64,000 nt of DNA, from contig NZ_PPTF01000014.1 of assembly GCF_002902845.1 (NCBI RefSeq), positions 62,001 through 126,000 on the forward strand. The letters run 5' to 3'. Position 1 is the first letter of the stretch. Every line of letters starts with the position of its first letter. The position numbers and the translations under genes are program-made. This document shows, piece by piece, positions 9,482 to 18,385 of the stretch. The stretch is from Chromobacterium sinusclupearum (GTDB taxonomy: Bacteria > Pseudomonadota > Gammaproteobacteria > Burkholderiales > Chromobacteriaceae). The notes below the pieces were generated by a model that saw only the letters and a list, made by a program, of their open reading frames with translations, had not been told where the DNA came from and did no database searches.

Positions 9482-10015
9482 ATGTCTCGCGTAGCTAAGA
9501 ATCCGGTAGCCATCCCGGCCGGCGTCGAAGTGAAGTTCGGCGCTGCAGAAGTGACTGTTAAGGGCGCCTTGGGCTCCCTGAGCACCGCTCTGTGCAACGA
9601 CGTGGAAGTGAAGCTGGACAACAACCAGCTGACTTTCGCTGCCAAGAACGACAGCAAGTTCGCACGTGCCATGTCCGGCACCCTGCGTGCCCTGCTGAAC
9701 AACATGGTGAACGGCGTATCGAAGGGCTTCGAGAAGAAGCTGCAGCTGGTCGGCGTGGGCTATCGTGCCCAAGCCCAAGGCGATACCCTGAACCTGTCTC
9801 TGGGTTTCTCGCACCCGGTGGCTCACAAGATGCCCGAAGGCATCAAGGTTGAGACTCCGACTCAGACCGAGATTCTGGTCAAGGGCGCTAACAAGCAGCT
9901 CGTTGGTCAGGTCGCAGCCGAGATCCGCGCTTACCGCTCGCCGGAGCCCTACAAGGGCAAGGGCGTTCGTTATGCCGACGAGGTTGTGGTTCTGAAAGAA
10001 ACCAAGAAGAAGTAA
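9482..10015 (+). CDS. rplF: 50S ribosomal protein L6
   Basis: L6 lies near the sarcin-ricin loop and the factor-binding site. Its 177 residues form two related alpha-beta domains. The C-terminal [15 protein letters not shown] is the family signature. The start follows AAGGGGGTCAA, 9 bp after rpsH. Confidence 0.97.
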   Translation: MSRVAKNPVAIPAGVEVKFGAAEVTVKGALGSLSTALCNDVEVKLDNNQLTFAAKNDSKFARAMSGTLRALLNNMVNGVSKGFEKKLQLVGVGYRAQAQGDTLNLSLGFSHPVAHKMPEGIKVETPTQTEILVKGANKQLVGQVAAEIRAYRSPEPYKGKGVRYADEVVVLKETKKK

Positions 10016-10028
10016 CTGAGGCACTGAC

Positions 10029-10382
10029 ATGGACAAGAAACAAGCTCGACTCCGCCGCGCACGTAAAACCCGTGCACGGATTGCGGAGCTCAAGATGGTG
10101 CGCCTCTCTGTGCATCGCACCAATAGCCACATTTATGCCCAGATCATTGACGAGACCGGCAGCAAGGTACTGGCCAGCGCTTCTTCGCTGGAAGCAGAAG
10201 TCCGCGCTGAGCTCGCCAATGGCGGCAACGTGGCAGCTGCGGCCGTGATCGGCAAGCGCATTGCCGAAAAGGCAAAAGCCGCTGGCATCGTGAACGTGGC
10301 CTTCGACCGCTCCGGTTTCAAATACCACGGTCGCATGAAGGCCCTGGCTGACGCCGCTCGCGAACACGGCCTCGTATTCTAA
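10029..10382 (+). CDS. rplR: 50S ribosomal protein L18
   Basis: L18 carries 5S rRNA into the large subunit with L5. It has 117 residues with a basic N-terminal tail, the core [15 protein letters not shown], and the end [20 protein letters not shown]. It lies in spc order between rplF and rpsE. Confidence 0.97.
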   Translation: MDKKQARLRRARKTRARIAELKMVRLSVHRTNSHIYAQIIDETGSKVLASASSLEAEVRAELANGGNVAAAAVIGKRIAEKAKAAGIVNVAFDRSGFKYHGRMKALADAAREHGLVF

Positions 10383-10395
10383 TTCGGAGTGAAGA

Positions 10396-10914
10396 ATGGC
10401 TAAGCACGAAATGGAAGATCGCGGCGACGGTCTGGTCGAGAAAATGATCAGCGTCAACCGCGTCACCAAAGTGGTTAAGGGCGGCCGTATCATGGCTTTC
10501 TCCGCCCTGACCGTGGTTGGTGATGGCGACGGCGGTATCGGCATGGGTAAGGGCCGTTCCAAGGAAGTTCCGGTTGCCGTACAAAAGGCAATGGAACAAG
10601 CCCGCCACAACATGGTTAAGATCCCGCTGAAGAACGGTACGCTGCAACACACCGTTATCGGCAAGCACGGTGCCACCACCGTCTTCATCCAGCCGGCCAA
10701 AGAAGGTACCGGCGTGAAGGCTGGCGGCCCGATGCGCGCGATCTTTGATGCAATGGGTGTTCACAATGTTTCGGCCAAGATTCATGGTTCCACCAACCCG
10801 TACAACGTGGTGCGTGCAACCCTGAATGGCCTGAGCAACATCAACACCCCGGCGCAAATCGCTGCCAAGCGTGGCCTGAGCGTCGAGGACATCCTGGGGG
10901 TGGGTCATGAGTAA
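10396..10914 (+). CDS. rpsE: 30S ribosomal protein S5
   Basis: S5 shapes the mRNA entry channel. Mutations in it cause spectinomycin resistance or ambiguity. It has 172 residues: an N-terminal dsRBD-like domain with [18 protein letters not shown] (the spectinomycin loop region), and a C-terminal domain with [15 protein letters not shown]. Its end overlaps rpmD by 8 bp, suggesting coupling. Confidence 0.97.
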   Translation: MAKHEMEDRGDGLVEKMISVNRVTKVVKGGRIMAFSALTVVGDGDGGIGMGKGRSKEVPVAVQKAMEQARHNMVKIPLKNGTLQHTVIGKHGATTVFIQPAKEGTGVKAGGPMRAIFDAMGVHNVSAKIHGSTNPYNVVRATLNGLSNINTPAQIAAKRGLSVEDILGVGHE

Positions 10915-11092
10915 CGCCAAGACTGTAAAGGTCACTCTGGTAAAGAGCCTGATCGGTCGCCTGGAGTCTCACAAGGCCTGCGCCCGTGGTCTGGGTCTGC
11001 GCAAGATCCGCCAGACCGTTGAAGTGCTCGATACCCCTGAAAACCGTGGCATGATCAACAAGATCAGCTACCTGCTCAAATTCGAGGGCTAA
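10907..11092 (+). CDS. rpmD: 50S ribosomal protein L30
   Basis: L30 is a small 50S protein with a ferredoxin-like fold. It has 61 residues with the signature [20 protein letters not shown] and [12 protein letters not shown]. The start overlaps the rpsE end and has GGGGGTGGGTC upstream inside rpsE. rplO starts 3 bp later. Confidence 0.97.
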   Translation: MSNAKTVKVTLVKSLIGRLESHKACARGLGLRKIRQTVEVLDTPENRGMINKISYLLKFEG

Positions 11093-11095
11093 GAG

Positions 11096-11527
11096 ATGCT
11101 GCTGAACACCGTACAACCGGGCGTCGGCGCCAAGCATGCCAAGCGCCGTGTCGGCCGTGGCATTGGCAGCGGCCTGGGCAAAACTTGCGGCCGCGGCCAC
11201 AAGGGTCAGAAGAGCCGTGCCGGTGGTTTCCACAAGGTAGGCTTCGAAGGCGGTCAAATGCCGCTGCAACGTCGCCTGCCGAAGCGTGGCTTCAAGTCGC
11301 TGACCGCTCGCAAGGTTGCTGAGGTTCGCCTGTCCGAACTGAACCTGCTGCCGGTTAACGAAATCGATCTGCTGTCTCTCAAGCAAGCTGGTCTGGTATC
11401 CGCTCAAGCCCTGGTGGCCAAAGTGGTTCTGTCCGGCAAGATTGAGCGCGCAGTGAAACTGCGTGGTATCGGCGCTACCGCCGGTGCCCGCGCTGCCATC
11501 GAAGCTGCCGGCGGCAGTATTGAATAA
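11096..11527 (+). CDS. rplO: 50S ribosomal protein L15
   Basis: L15 is a late-assembly 50S protein with a glycine- and arginine-rich N-terminus. It has 143 residues, with [20 protein letters not shown] near residues 17-36, the block [15 protein letters not shown], and a globular C-terminus ending in the KAAGGSIE-type motif (EAAGGSIE here). secY follows after 11 bp. Confidence 0.97.
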   Translation: MLLNTVQPGVGAKHAKRRVGRGIGSGLGKTCGRGHKGQKSRAGGFHKVGFEGGQMPLQRRLPKRGFKSLTARKVAEVRLSELNLLPVNEIDLLSLKQAGLVSAQALVAKVVLSGKIERAVKLRGIGATAGARAAIEAAGGSIE

Positions 11528-11538
11528 GGCATTTATCT

Positions 11539-12858
11539 GTGGCGAATACTTCTCTAGTGGCAAATGCCAATAAGTTTGGTGATCTGAAACGTCGCATCTG
11601 GTTCCTGATTGGCGCGCTGATCGTTTTCCGTATCGGTGCCCACATTCCGGTTCCGGGCGTCAATCCTGCCGAGCTAGCGAAGTTGTTCCACACATCGCAG
11701 ACGGGCCTGCTCGACATGTTCAACATGTTCTCGGGCGGTGCCCTCTCGAGGTTTACCGTGTTTGCCTTGGGCATCACGCCGTATATCTCGGCTTCCATCA
11801 TTCTGCAGTTGGCGGCGGAAGTGATTCCGACGCTGAAACAGCTGAAGAAGGAAGGCGATGCGGGACGTCGCAAGATAACCCAGTACACGCGTTATGCCAC
11901 TGTGGCGCTGGCGACTTTCCAAAGTTTCGGCATCGCGGTGATGTTGTACAAGCAGCCAAACCTGGTGATGACTGCTCAGTGGGAGTTTTATCTGACATCC
12001 GTAGTGTGTCTGGTTACCGGTACCATGTTCTTGATGTGGTTGGGTGAACAGATCACCGAGCGGGGTATCGGCAACGGTATCTCGTTGATCATCTGCGCGG
12101 GTATCGCTTCAGGTGTTCCGGCTGCCATTGGTAAAACCCTGACTCTGACCAGTCAGGGCTCTTTGCCCATTCCGTTTGCCATCTTGCTGTTTGTCGCAGT
12201 GATCCTGGTGACTTTCGTGGTGGTCTACGCCGAGCGTGGCCAGCGCAAAGTTCTGGTGAACTATGCCAAGCGTCAGGTGGGCAACCGCGTCATGCAGGGC
12301 CAGAGCACGCATTTGCCGCTCAAGCTCAACATGGCGGGGGTGATTCCTCCGATCTTCGCCTCCAGCATCATCCTGTTCCCTGCCACCGTTATCGGCTGGT
12401 TTGGCCAGGGCGAGCACATGTCTTGGTTGAAGGGCGTGGCTGACAAGCTGCATCCGGGTCAGCCGATCTATGTGCTGCTGTACGCGGCGGCGATCATCTT
12501 CTTCTGCTATTTCTACACGGCGCTGGTTTTCAGCCCGAAGGAAACGGCTGACAACCTGAAGAAGAGCGGGGCGTTCATCCCGGGCATCCGTCCAGGTGAG
12601 CAGACTTCTCGTTACATTGAGAAGATCATCCTGCGGCTGACACTGATCGGTGCGATCTACATCACGCTGGTCTGCCTGATGCCGGAATTCCTGATCCTGA
12701 AGTGGAACGTACCGTTCTACTTCGGCGGTACATCGCTGCTGATCATGGTGGTGGTGACGATGGACTTCATGGCGCAGGTGCAGTCCTATGTGTTGTCGCA
12801 TCAATACGAGAGCTTGCTGAAGAAGGCTAACTTCAAAGGCAATGCCCTTACCCGCTGA
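11539..12858 (+). CDS. secY: Protein translocase subunit SecY
   Basis: SecY is the channel of the SecYEG complex in the inner membrane. It has 439 residues with ten hydrophobic segments. Motifs include HIPVPGVNP after TM1, the [20 protein letters not shown] block, and the cytoplasmic loop with [14 protein letters not shown]. The start is a GTG at 11539, with AAGG about 10 bases upstream. Its position after rplO matches the spc operon. Confidence 0.98.
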   Translation: MANTSLVANANKFGDLKRRIWFLIGALIVFRIGAHIPVPGVNPAELAKLFHTSQTGLLDMFNMFSGGALSRFTVFALGITPYISASIILQLAAEVIPTLKQLKKEGDAGRRKITQYTRYATVALATFQSFGIAVMLYKQPNLVMTAQWEFYLTSVVCLVTGTMFLMWLGEQITERGIGNGISLIICAGIASGVPAAIGKTLTLTSQGSLPIPFAILLFVAVILVTFVVVYAERGQRKVLVNYAKRQVGNRVMQGQSTHLPLKLNMAGVIPPIFASSIILFPATVIGWFGQGEHMSWLKGVADKLHPGQPIYVLLYAAAIIFFCYFYTALVFSPKETADNLKKSGAFIPGIRPGEQTSRYIEKIILRLTLIGAIYITLVCLMPEFLILKWNVPFYFGGTSLLIMVVVTMDFMAQVQSYVLSHQYESLLKKANFKGNALTR

Positions 12859-12881
12859 CACACGAGTTCACACTGGGTTAT

Positions 12882-13100
12882 ATGGCTAAGGAAGACACTA
12901 TCCAGATGCAAGGCGAGATCTTGGAAAATTTGCCTAGCGCAACTTTCAAGATCAAGCTCGAAAATGGACACGTGGTACTCGGGCATATCTCTGGGAAGAT
13001 GCGGATGCACTACATCCGCATCCTGCCAGGTGACAAGGTGACTGTGGAGTTGACTCCATACGATCTGTCCCGCGCCCGAATTGTGTTCCGCGCGAAGTAA
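12882..13100 (+). CDS. infA: Translation initiation factor IF-1
   Basis: IF-1 is an OB-fold protein that occupies the A site during initiation. It has 72 residues, [15 protein letters not shown] onward, with the conserved [19 protein letters not shown]. Its location between secY and rpmJ is typical of betaproteobacteria and differs from E. coli, where infA is elsewhere. Confidence 0.97.
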   Translation: MAKEDTIQMQGEILENLPSATFKIKLENGHVVLGHISGKMRMHYIRILPGDKVTVELTPYDLSRARIVFRAK

Positions 13101-13136
13101 CGCATTCGCTCTTTTAGGATTTGAAAGGATCTGAAC

Positions 13137-13250
13137 ATGCGAGTACAGCCTTCTGTAAAGAAGATTTGCCGTAATTGCAAAATTATTCGTCGCAATCGCG
13201 TGGTTCGCGTGATCTGCACGGACCCGCGTCACAAGCAAAAGCAAGGCTAA
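13137..13250 (+). CDS. rpmJ: 50S ribosomal protein L36 (zinc form)
   Basis: L36 is a 37-residue protein read from ATG 13137 ([20 protein letters not shown]). Cys11, Cys14, Cys27 and His32 form the zinc-ribbon set, so this is the C-plus type. It lies between infA and rpsM with GAAAGGATC upstream, the usual spc-alpha boundary. Confidence 0.96.
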   Translation: MRVQPSVKKICRNCKIIRRNRVVRVICTDPRHKQKQG

Positions 13251-13253
13251 CAT

Positions 13254-13282
13254 TTGTTAGACCTGGATTTGCGTGATACAAT
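13254..13282 (+). promoter_or_regulatory. Candidate sigma70 promoter of the alpha operon
   Basis: TTGTTA (13254-13259), a 17-bp spacer and TACAAT (13277-13282) lie just after the rpmJ stop. The predicted +1 is near 13289, about 30 bases before rpsM. The motif quality and position suggest that rpsM-rpsK-rpsD-rpoA-rplQ has its own promoter. Confidence 0.6.
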
Positions 13283-13320
13283 CGCAAACTTTTCAAGGTC
13301 TTAAGGCTTAAGGAAAGAGT

Positions 13321-13683
13321 ATGGCCCGTATTGCAGGGGTAAATATCCCCAATCATGCGCATGCCGTTATCGGCCTGCAGGCAATTTTCGGCATCGGTCA
13401 GACTCGCGCGCAGCAAATTTGTGCTGCTGCTGGCGTGAATCCCTCCACCAAGGTGAAGGATCTGACTGAAGCTGAAATGGAAACTCTGCGTGATCAAGTG
13501 GCTAAGTTCACCGTTGAAGGTGACCTGCGTCGCGAAATCACCATGAGCATCAAGCGTCTGATGGACATGGGCTGCTATCGCGGCTTCCGCCATCGTCGCG
13601 GCTTGCCGTGCCGCGGTCAGCGCACTCGCACTAACGCGCGTACCCGTAAGGGACCGCGTAAGGCGATCGCCGGCAAGAAGTAA
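13321..13683 (+). CDS. rpsM: 30S ribosomal protein S13
   Basis: S13 is a 30S head protein that bridges to the 50S subunit and touches P-site tRNA. It has 120 residues with a helix-two-turn-helix region, [19 protein letters not shown], and the basic tail [16 protein letters not shown]. It is the first gene of the alpha part, behind AAGGAAAGAGT. Confidence 0.97.
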   Translation: MARIAGVNIPNHAHAVIGLQAIFGIGQTRAQQICAAAGVNPSTKVKDLTEAEMETLRDQVAKFTVEGDLRREITMSIKRLMDMGCYRGFRHRRGLPCRGQRTRTNARTRKGPRKAIAGKK

Positions 13684-13701
13684 TTTTAAGGAACACAGAG
13701 A

Positions 13702-14097
<396 letters not shown>

Positions 14098-14115
14098 TTC
14101 GGAGAGTGTGAGAAC

Positions 14116-14736
14116 ATGGCACGTTATATTGGCCCGAAGTGTAAGCTCGCTCGTCGTGAAGGCACCGACCTTTTCCTGAAGAGCGCGCGTCGTGCACTGG
14201 ATTCCAAATGCAAACTGGACACCGCTCCTGGTCAGCATGGCGCCCGTCGCGGCCGCCTGTCCGACTACGGCGTTCAGCTGCGTGAAAAGCAGAAAATCCG
14301 CCGCATCTACGGCGTACTCGAGCGTCAGTTCCGCAACTACTTTGCGGAAGCTGTTCGCCGCAAGGGCTCCACGGGTGAAAACCTGCTGAAGCTGCTTGAG
14401 TCCCGCCTGGACAATGTTGTATATCGCATGGGCTTTGGCTCCACTCGCGCCGAAGCGCGCCAGCTGGTCAGCCACAAGGCTATCGTTGTGAACGGCCAGG
14501 TTGTGAACATTCCGTCCTACCAGGTTAAAGCCGGTGACGTAGTGTCCGTCCGCGAAAAGGCCAAGAAGCAGGCTCGTATCGTCGAAGGCCTGGCTCTGGC
14601 TGAGCAAGGCGGCTTCCCGACTTGGGTGTCCGTTGACTCCAAGAAAATGGAAGGCGTCTTCAAATCCGCTCCGGAACGTTCCGAACTGTCTAGCGATATC
14701 AACGAACAACTCGTTGTGGAATTCTACTCCAAGTAA
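14116..14736 (+). CDS. rpsD: 30S ribosomal protein S4
   Basis: S4 is a primary 16S rRNA binder and a ribosome-accuracy protein. In E. coli it represses the alpha operon. It has 206 residues, with an S4 RNA-binding domain around residues 96-160 ([12 protein letters not shown] and [17 protein letters not shown]). Cys9 and Cys31 are present in the N-terminal region, but a full zinc site is not obvious. Confidence 0.97.
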   Translation: MARYIGPKCKLARREGTDLFLKSARRALDSKCKLDTAPGQHGARRGRLSDYGVQLREKQKIRRIYGVLERQFRNYFAEAVRRKGSTGENLLKLLESRLDNVVYRMGFGSTRAEARQLVSHKAIVVNGQVVNIPSYQVKAGDVVSVREKAKKQARIVEGLALAEQGGFPTWVSVDSKKMEGVFKSAPERSELSSDINEQLVVEFYSK

Positions 14737-14759
14737 TCGCTAGCTCTTAGGGAATGACT

Positions 14760-15743
14760 ATGCAAAACAGCGCTTCGGAATTTCTGAAACCTCGTCTGAT
14801 TGACGTACAGCCGGTTTCCGCCACCCACGCTCGCGTGTCGATGGAGCCGTTCGAGCGCGGCTACGCCCATACCCTGGGCAATTCGCTGCGCCGTATTCTG
14901 CTGTCGTCGATGCCGGGCTATGCTCCGACCGAAGTGACTATCGCTGGCGTTTTGCATGAGTATTCCGCACTTGATGGCGTGCGGGAGGATGTCGTTGACA
15001 TCCTCCTCAACCTCAAGGGCGTAGTGCTTAAGCTGCATGGTCGCGACAGTGTCGTGCTGACCTTGAAAAAGGAAGGCGAGGGCGCTGTCTTGGCTAGCGA
15101 TATCGAGCTGCCGCACGACGTGGAAGTGATCAATCCGGAACACGTGATTTGTCACATCTCCGCTGGCGGCAAGATCGACATGGAGGTCAAGGTGGAGAAG
15201 GGCCGCGGCTATCAGCCGGTGTCCGTCCGCACCAGCCATGACGACAACCGTTCCATCGGTACCATCCAACTGGACGCTTCCTTCTCGCCGGTTCGCCGCG
15301 TGAGCTTTGCTGTGGAAAGCGCCCGTGTGGAACAGCGTACCGACCTCGACCGCCTGGTTCTCGACATCGAGACCAACGGCGTCATCGAGCCGGAGCAGGC
15401 TGTGCGCAACGCAGCCCGCATCCTGATGGATCAGCTGTCGATCTTTGCTGATCTCCAAGGCACAGCGGTTGAAGAAGTCGTTGAAAAGGCGCCGCCGATC
15501 GATCCGATCCTGCTGCGTCCGGTAGACGATCTTGAACTGACGGTCCGTTCGGCCAACTGCCTGAAAGCAGAGAACATTTATTACATCGGCGATCTGATCC
15601 AGCGTACCGAAACCGAGCTTCTGAAGACACCGAACCTCGGCCGCAAGTCGCTGAACGAGATCAAAGAAGTTCTCGCTTCCAAGGGCCTGACTCTCGGCAT
15701 GAAGCTCGAGAACTGGCCTCCGGCTGGTCTGGAAAAGCCGTAA
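14760..15743 (+). CDS. rpoA: RNA polymerase subunit alpha
   Basis: The alpha subunit dimerises to start core RNA polymerase assembly, and its C-terminal domain binds UP elements and activators. The start chosen is ATG 14760 ([12 protein letters not shown]), giving 327 residues. The ATG at 14754 would leave only about 2 bases after TAGGGA. The N-terminal domain has [20 protein letters not shown]. The C-terminal domain near residues 250-320 has [19 protein letters not shown] and [13 protein letters not shown]. Confidence 0.98.
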   Translation: MQNSASEFLKPRLIDVQPVSATHARVSMEPFERGYAHTLGNSLRRILLSSMPGYAPTEVTIAGVLHEYSALDGVREDVVDILLNLKGVVLKLHGRDSVVLTLKKEGEGAVLASDIELPHDVEVINPEHVICHISAGGKIDMEVKVEKGRGYQPVSVRTSHDDNRSIGTIQLDASFSPVRRVSFAVESARVEQRTDLDRLVLDIETNGVIEPEQAVRNAARILMDQLSIFADLQGTAVEEVVEKAPPIDPILLRPVDDLELTVRSANCLKAENIYYIGDLIQRTETELLKTPNLGRKSLNEIKEVLASKGLTLGMKLENWPPAGLEKP

Positions 15744-15767
15744 GTTTGAGACTAAAGGACATTAACA

Positions 15768-16163
15768 ATGCGTCATCGTTACAGTAATCGTAAACTGAAC
15801 CGCACGACCAGCCATCGTCTGGCGATGCTGCGCAACATGGCCAACTCGCTGCTGAAGCACGAAGTTATCGTGACCACGCTGCCGAAGGCCAAGGAACTGC
15901 GTCGTGTGGCCGAGCCGCTCATCACGCTCGGCAAGAAGCCGTCTCTCGCCAACCGTCGTCTGGCGTTTGACCGCACCCGTGACCGCGAAATCGTGGTTAA
16001 ACTCTTTGACGTGCTCGGCGCGCGCTACGCTACCCGCAACGGTGGTTACGTGCGTATCCTGAAGTACGGTTTCCGCAAGGGCGACAACGCCCCGATGGCT
16101 CTGGTAGAGCTGGTGGACCGTCCGGAAGATGCCGTTGCCGTTGAAGACAACTCCGCTGAGTAA
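15768..16163 (+). CDS. rplQ: 50S ribosomal protein L17
   Basis: L17 sits near the exit tunnel on the 50S surface. It has 131 residues, starting [20 protein letters not shown] and including the block [20 protein letters not shown]. It is the last gene of the alpha unit. A strong terminator follows 15 bp after its stop. Confidence 0.97.
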   Translation: MRHRYSNRKLNRTTSHRLAMLRNMANSLLKHEVIVTTLPKAKELRRVAEPLITLGKKPSLANRRLAFDRTRDREIVVKLFDVLGARYATRNGGYVRILKYGFRKGDNAPMALVELVDRPEDAVAVEDNSAE

Positions 16164-16178
16164 TCGACGAAGTTGCAG

Positions 16179-16210
16179 AAAAAAGCCAGCTCGCTTGAGC
16201 TGGCTTTTTT
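16179..16210. terminator. Bidirectional terminator between rplQ and glsA
   Basis: GCCAGCTC (16185-16192) and GAGCTGGC (16197-16204) form an 8-bp stem with loop GCTT, flanked by six A on the left and six T on the right. It can end the alpha operon on the + strand and glsA on the minus strand, whose genes converge here. Confidence 0.9.
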
Positions 16211-16234
16211 CATGCCTGTATGCGCCGCGCCAAT

Positions 16235-17149
16235 CTAGAAAATCGATAAGCCCGTTCGCGTCGTGAAGCGGTCCAGCGCTTCCAAACCCAGCACCGAATT
16301 GCCGCGGCTGTCCAGTTGCGGGCTCCATACCGCAATGCTCATCTTGCCTGGGATCACCGCCAGCAAGCCCCCTCCTACGCCGCTCTTGACCGGCAAGCCA
16401 ACGCGATAAGCAAATTCGCCAGCGGCATCGTAGGTGCCGCAGGTCAACATGACGGCATTCACCTGTTTGGCCTGGCTGCGGCTCAGGTATCGTTCACCGG
16501 TCAGTGGCGACACGCCATGGTTGGCGAGAAATAGCCCGGCGCGTGCCAGCTCGCGGCAAGTCAGCGCGATGCTGCAGCTATCGAAGTATTGCGCCAACAC
16601 GGTCTGCACCGCGTGATCGATATTGCCGTAACTTTTCATGAAGTGGGCCAATGCCGCATTGCGGTCGCCGTGCTCGCGCTCCGATGCGGCAATGACAGGA
16701 TCGGCATCCAGCTTGGGGTTGCCGGTTTCCTGGCGCAGCCAATGCAGCAGATGGCGATGGGCATCGCCGAAGTGGCCCATGGCGCGATCGGTCACGACCA
16801 GGGCGCCGGCATTGATGAAGGGATTGCGCGGGATGCCGTGCTCGTATTCCAGCTGCACCAGCGAGTTGAAGGGATTGCCGGACGGTTCCTTGCCGACATG
16901 GCGCCACAGCGTCTCCCCGTCGACTTGCAGCGTCAGCGCCAGCATGAAGGCCTTGCTGATGCTTTGCATGGAAAACGGCGTGTCGGCGTCGCCGCAGGCG
17001 AATTGCTGGCCATCCAGCGTATGGATGGCGAAGCCGAACTGGTGCGGAGCGACCGAGGCCAGGGCAGGGATGTAGTCGGCTACCTGGCCTTGATCGTAGA
17101 AAGGCAGCACTTGCTGCCGGATATCTTCAATAAGCGCTTGCAGATTCAT
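16235..17149 (-). CDS. glsA: Glutaminase A
   Basis: This enzyme hydrolyses glutamine to glutamate and ammonia. The 304 residues match the glutaminase A family, which has a beta-lactamase-like serine fold. The catalytic SxxK is Ser64-Ile-Ser-Lys67 in MQSISKAF, and the conserved segments NPFINAGALVVTD and GVGGGLLAVIPGKMSIAVWS are present. In E. coli a relative (YbaS) supports acid resistance. The MOSC gene lies 33 bp upstream on the same strand, so the two may be cotranscribed, although no functional link is evident. Confidence 0.95.
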   Translation of the reverse strand: MNLQALIEDIRQQVLPFYDQGQVADYIPALASVAPHQFGFAIHTLDGQQFACGDADTPFSMQSISKAFMLALTLQVDGETLWRHVGKEPSGNPFNSLVQLEYEHGIPRNPFINAGALVVTDRAMGHFGDAHRHLLHWLRQETGNPKLDADPVIAASEREHGDRNAALAHFMKSYGNIDHAVQTVLAQYFDSCSIALTCRELARAGLFLANHGVSPLTGERYLSRSQAKQVNAVMLTCGTYDAAGEFAYRVGLPVKSGVGGGLLAVIPGKMSIAVWSPQLDSRGNSVLGLEALDRFTTRTGLSIF

Positions 17150-17182
17150 CGACAGATTTTAATCATGGCGTGGGCCGGCAGT

Positions 17183-17980
17183 CTAGAAGCTGTAACGCTC
17201 GCTGAGGATTTCGACGGAATCGCCTAAGGTCAGGATGCCCTCATTGCAGGCGCGCAGATTGACGCCAAAGCAGACGCCCTCTTCCCGCCGGCGCGTGCGC
17301 ACCAGCGTCTGCAGCGGTTCGCCGCCGGGATCCTTTTCACCGCTTTGCGGATCGACCGTGGTCAACACGCAGCGCGTGCACGGCCCGGTGATTTCAAATT
17401 CGACTTCGCCGATGCGGATGCGTTGCCATTCGTCCTCGATCCACGGGTAGTCGCCATCGACGACCAGATTGGGCCGAAAATGACGCAGGCTGACGGGGTG
17501 CTGCAGCTCGCGGTTGAGCGCATCGAGCGAGGCTTGGTTGACCAACAGATACGGGTGGCCGTCGGCAAAGCTCATTTTGTCCGAGTCATCCAGGTAGGGG
17601 CGCTGGGATTCGGCGCCCAGCCAGAGCAAGCGGCAGTCGGCGCCGACAATGTCGGACAGCCAAGCATCGACGCGGGCATCGCCGTGGCAGGCAGCGAAGC
17701 TGTCCTTCCATACCTGCGCGGGATGGGGGTGGGTGTAGACGGTGGCCATGGCGAAAATCGGCGGCTTGTCCGGATAGTGCAGCAGGATGCCGCCCGGCAG
17801 TAGCTCGACTTTCAACCTGAGCAGGTGCGGATGGGTGCGGGCGGTGATCTGTTTCCCATCGGGGCTGACGATCAGCCATTCACGGTCATGCAGCAGGCCC
17901 AGTTTGCCGGCGTAGGCGCGGGTGGTGGCGATGCCGCGTGTCGATTTAAGCGGGTGGACAAACAGGGATGTCAGTTGCAT
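17183..17980 (-). CDS. MOSC domain protein (YcbX-like, no ferredoxin domain)
   Basis: The 265 residues have an N-terminal MOSC beta-barrel domain (VHPLKSTRGI, GLLHDREWLIVSPDG) and a C-terminal MOSC domain with the conserved GPCTRCVLTTVD cysteines thought to bind molybdenum cofactor. E. coli YcbX, which detoxifies N-hydroxylated bases, is about 100 residues longer because of a C-terminal 2Fe-2S domain. That domain is absent here, so a separate electron donor would be needed. The role is inferred from the family, and the substrate is unknown. Confidence 0.85.
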   Translation of the reverse strand: MQLTSLFVHPLKSTRGIATTRAYAGKLGLLHDREWLIVSPDGKQITARTHPHLLRLKVELLPGGILLHYPDKPPIFAMATVYTHPHPAQVWKDSFAACHGDARVDAWLSDIVGADCRLLWLGAESQRPYLDDSDKMSFADGHPYLLVNQASLDALNRELQHPVSLRHFRPNLVVDGDYPWIEDEWQRIRIGEVEFEITGPCTRCVLTTVDPQSGEKDPGGEPLQTLVRTRRREEGVCFGVNLRACNEGILTLGDSVEILSERYSF

Positions 17981-18385
17981 GGCGTGGCTCCATCGATTTG
18001 CTGCGATGCTATCAGCTCATCAGGCGGATGGGTAGTTGCGGGGACTGCAAGTGGCAGAAAATGGCTATGACAAAATCTTTAACTAAAACACATGGTTTGT
18101 TGCGGTAGGTTTGTAAGAGAACCATTGCATATATTTCACCGGCAATTTACATTGGGGGCGCGGCAGATTGTCGGACGATTTCTGCGGAAGTGCTTGGCAG
18201 GCCGGTACGGACACTAAATGGCGCCAAGCTGCGAGGAAAGATGGTTGTGTTACGGTTTATCCGTTGAGCTTTGCGCGATTACGGGCTAAACCTGAGTAGG
18301 TAAAGACATGATAGATGGTGCCAGACACGGCGAAGTTCCAAGCTGTGATGGCTTCGCAAGCGATTGGGGATCTGGAGGAAGTGGT
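17981..18385. other. 405-bp gap upstream of the first chemoreceptor
   Basis: The gap lies between the divergent MOSC gene and the chemoreceptor. No open frame looks coding. An in-frame extension of the chemoreceptor back to 18308 is possible but has no ribosome-binding site. The promoters of both genes should be here, but no convincing sigma70 or flagellar sigma28 site was found. Confidence 0.5.

Noticed and set aside
18080..18115. Possible flagellar sigma28 promoter (TAAAACAC with a GCGGTAGG-like box) before the first chemoreceptor
   Set aside because: The -10 box matches GCCGATAA poorly, and it is almost 300 bp from the start codon.
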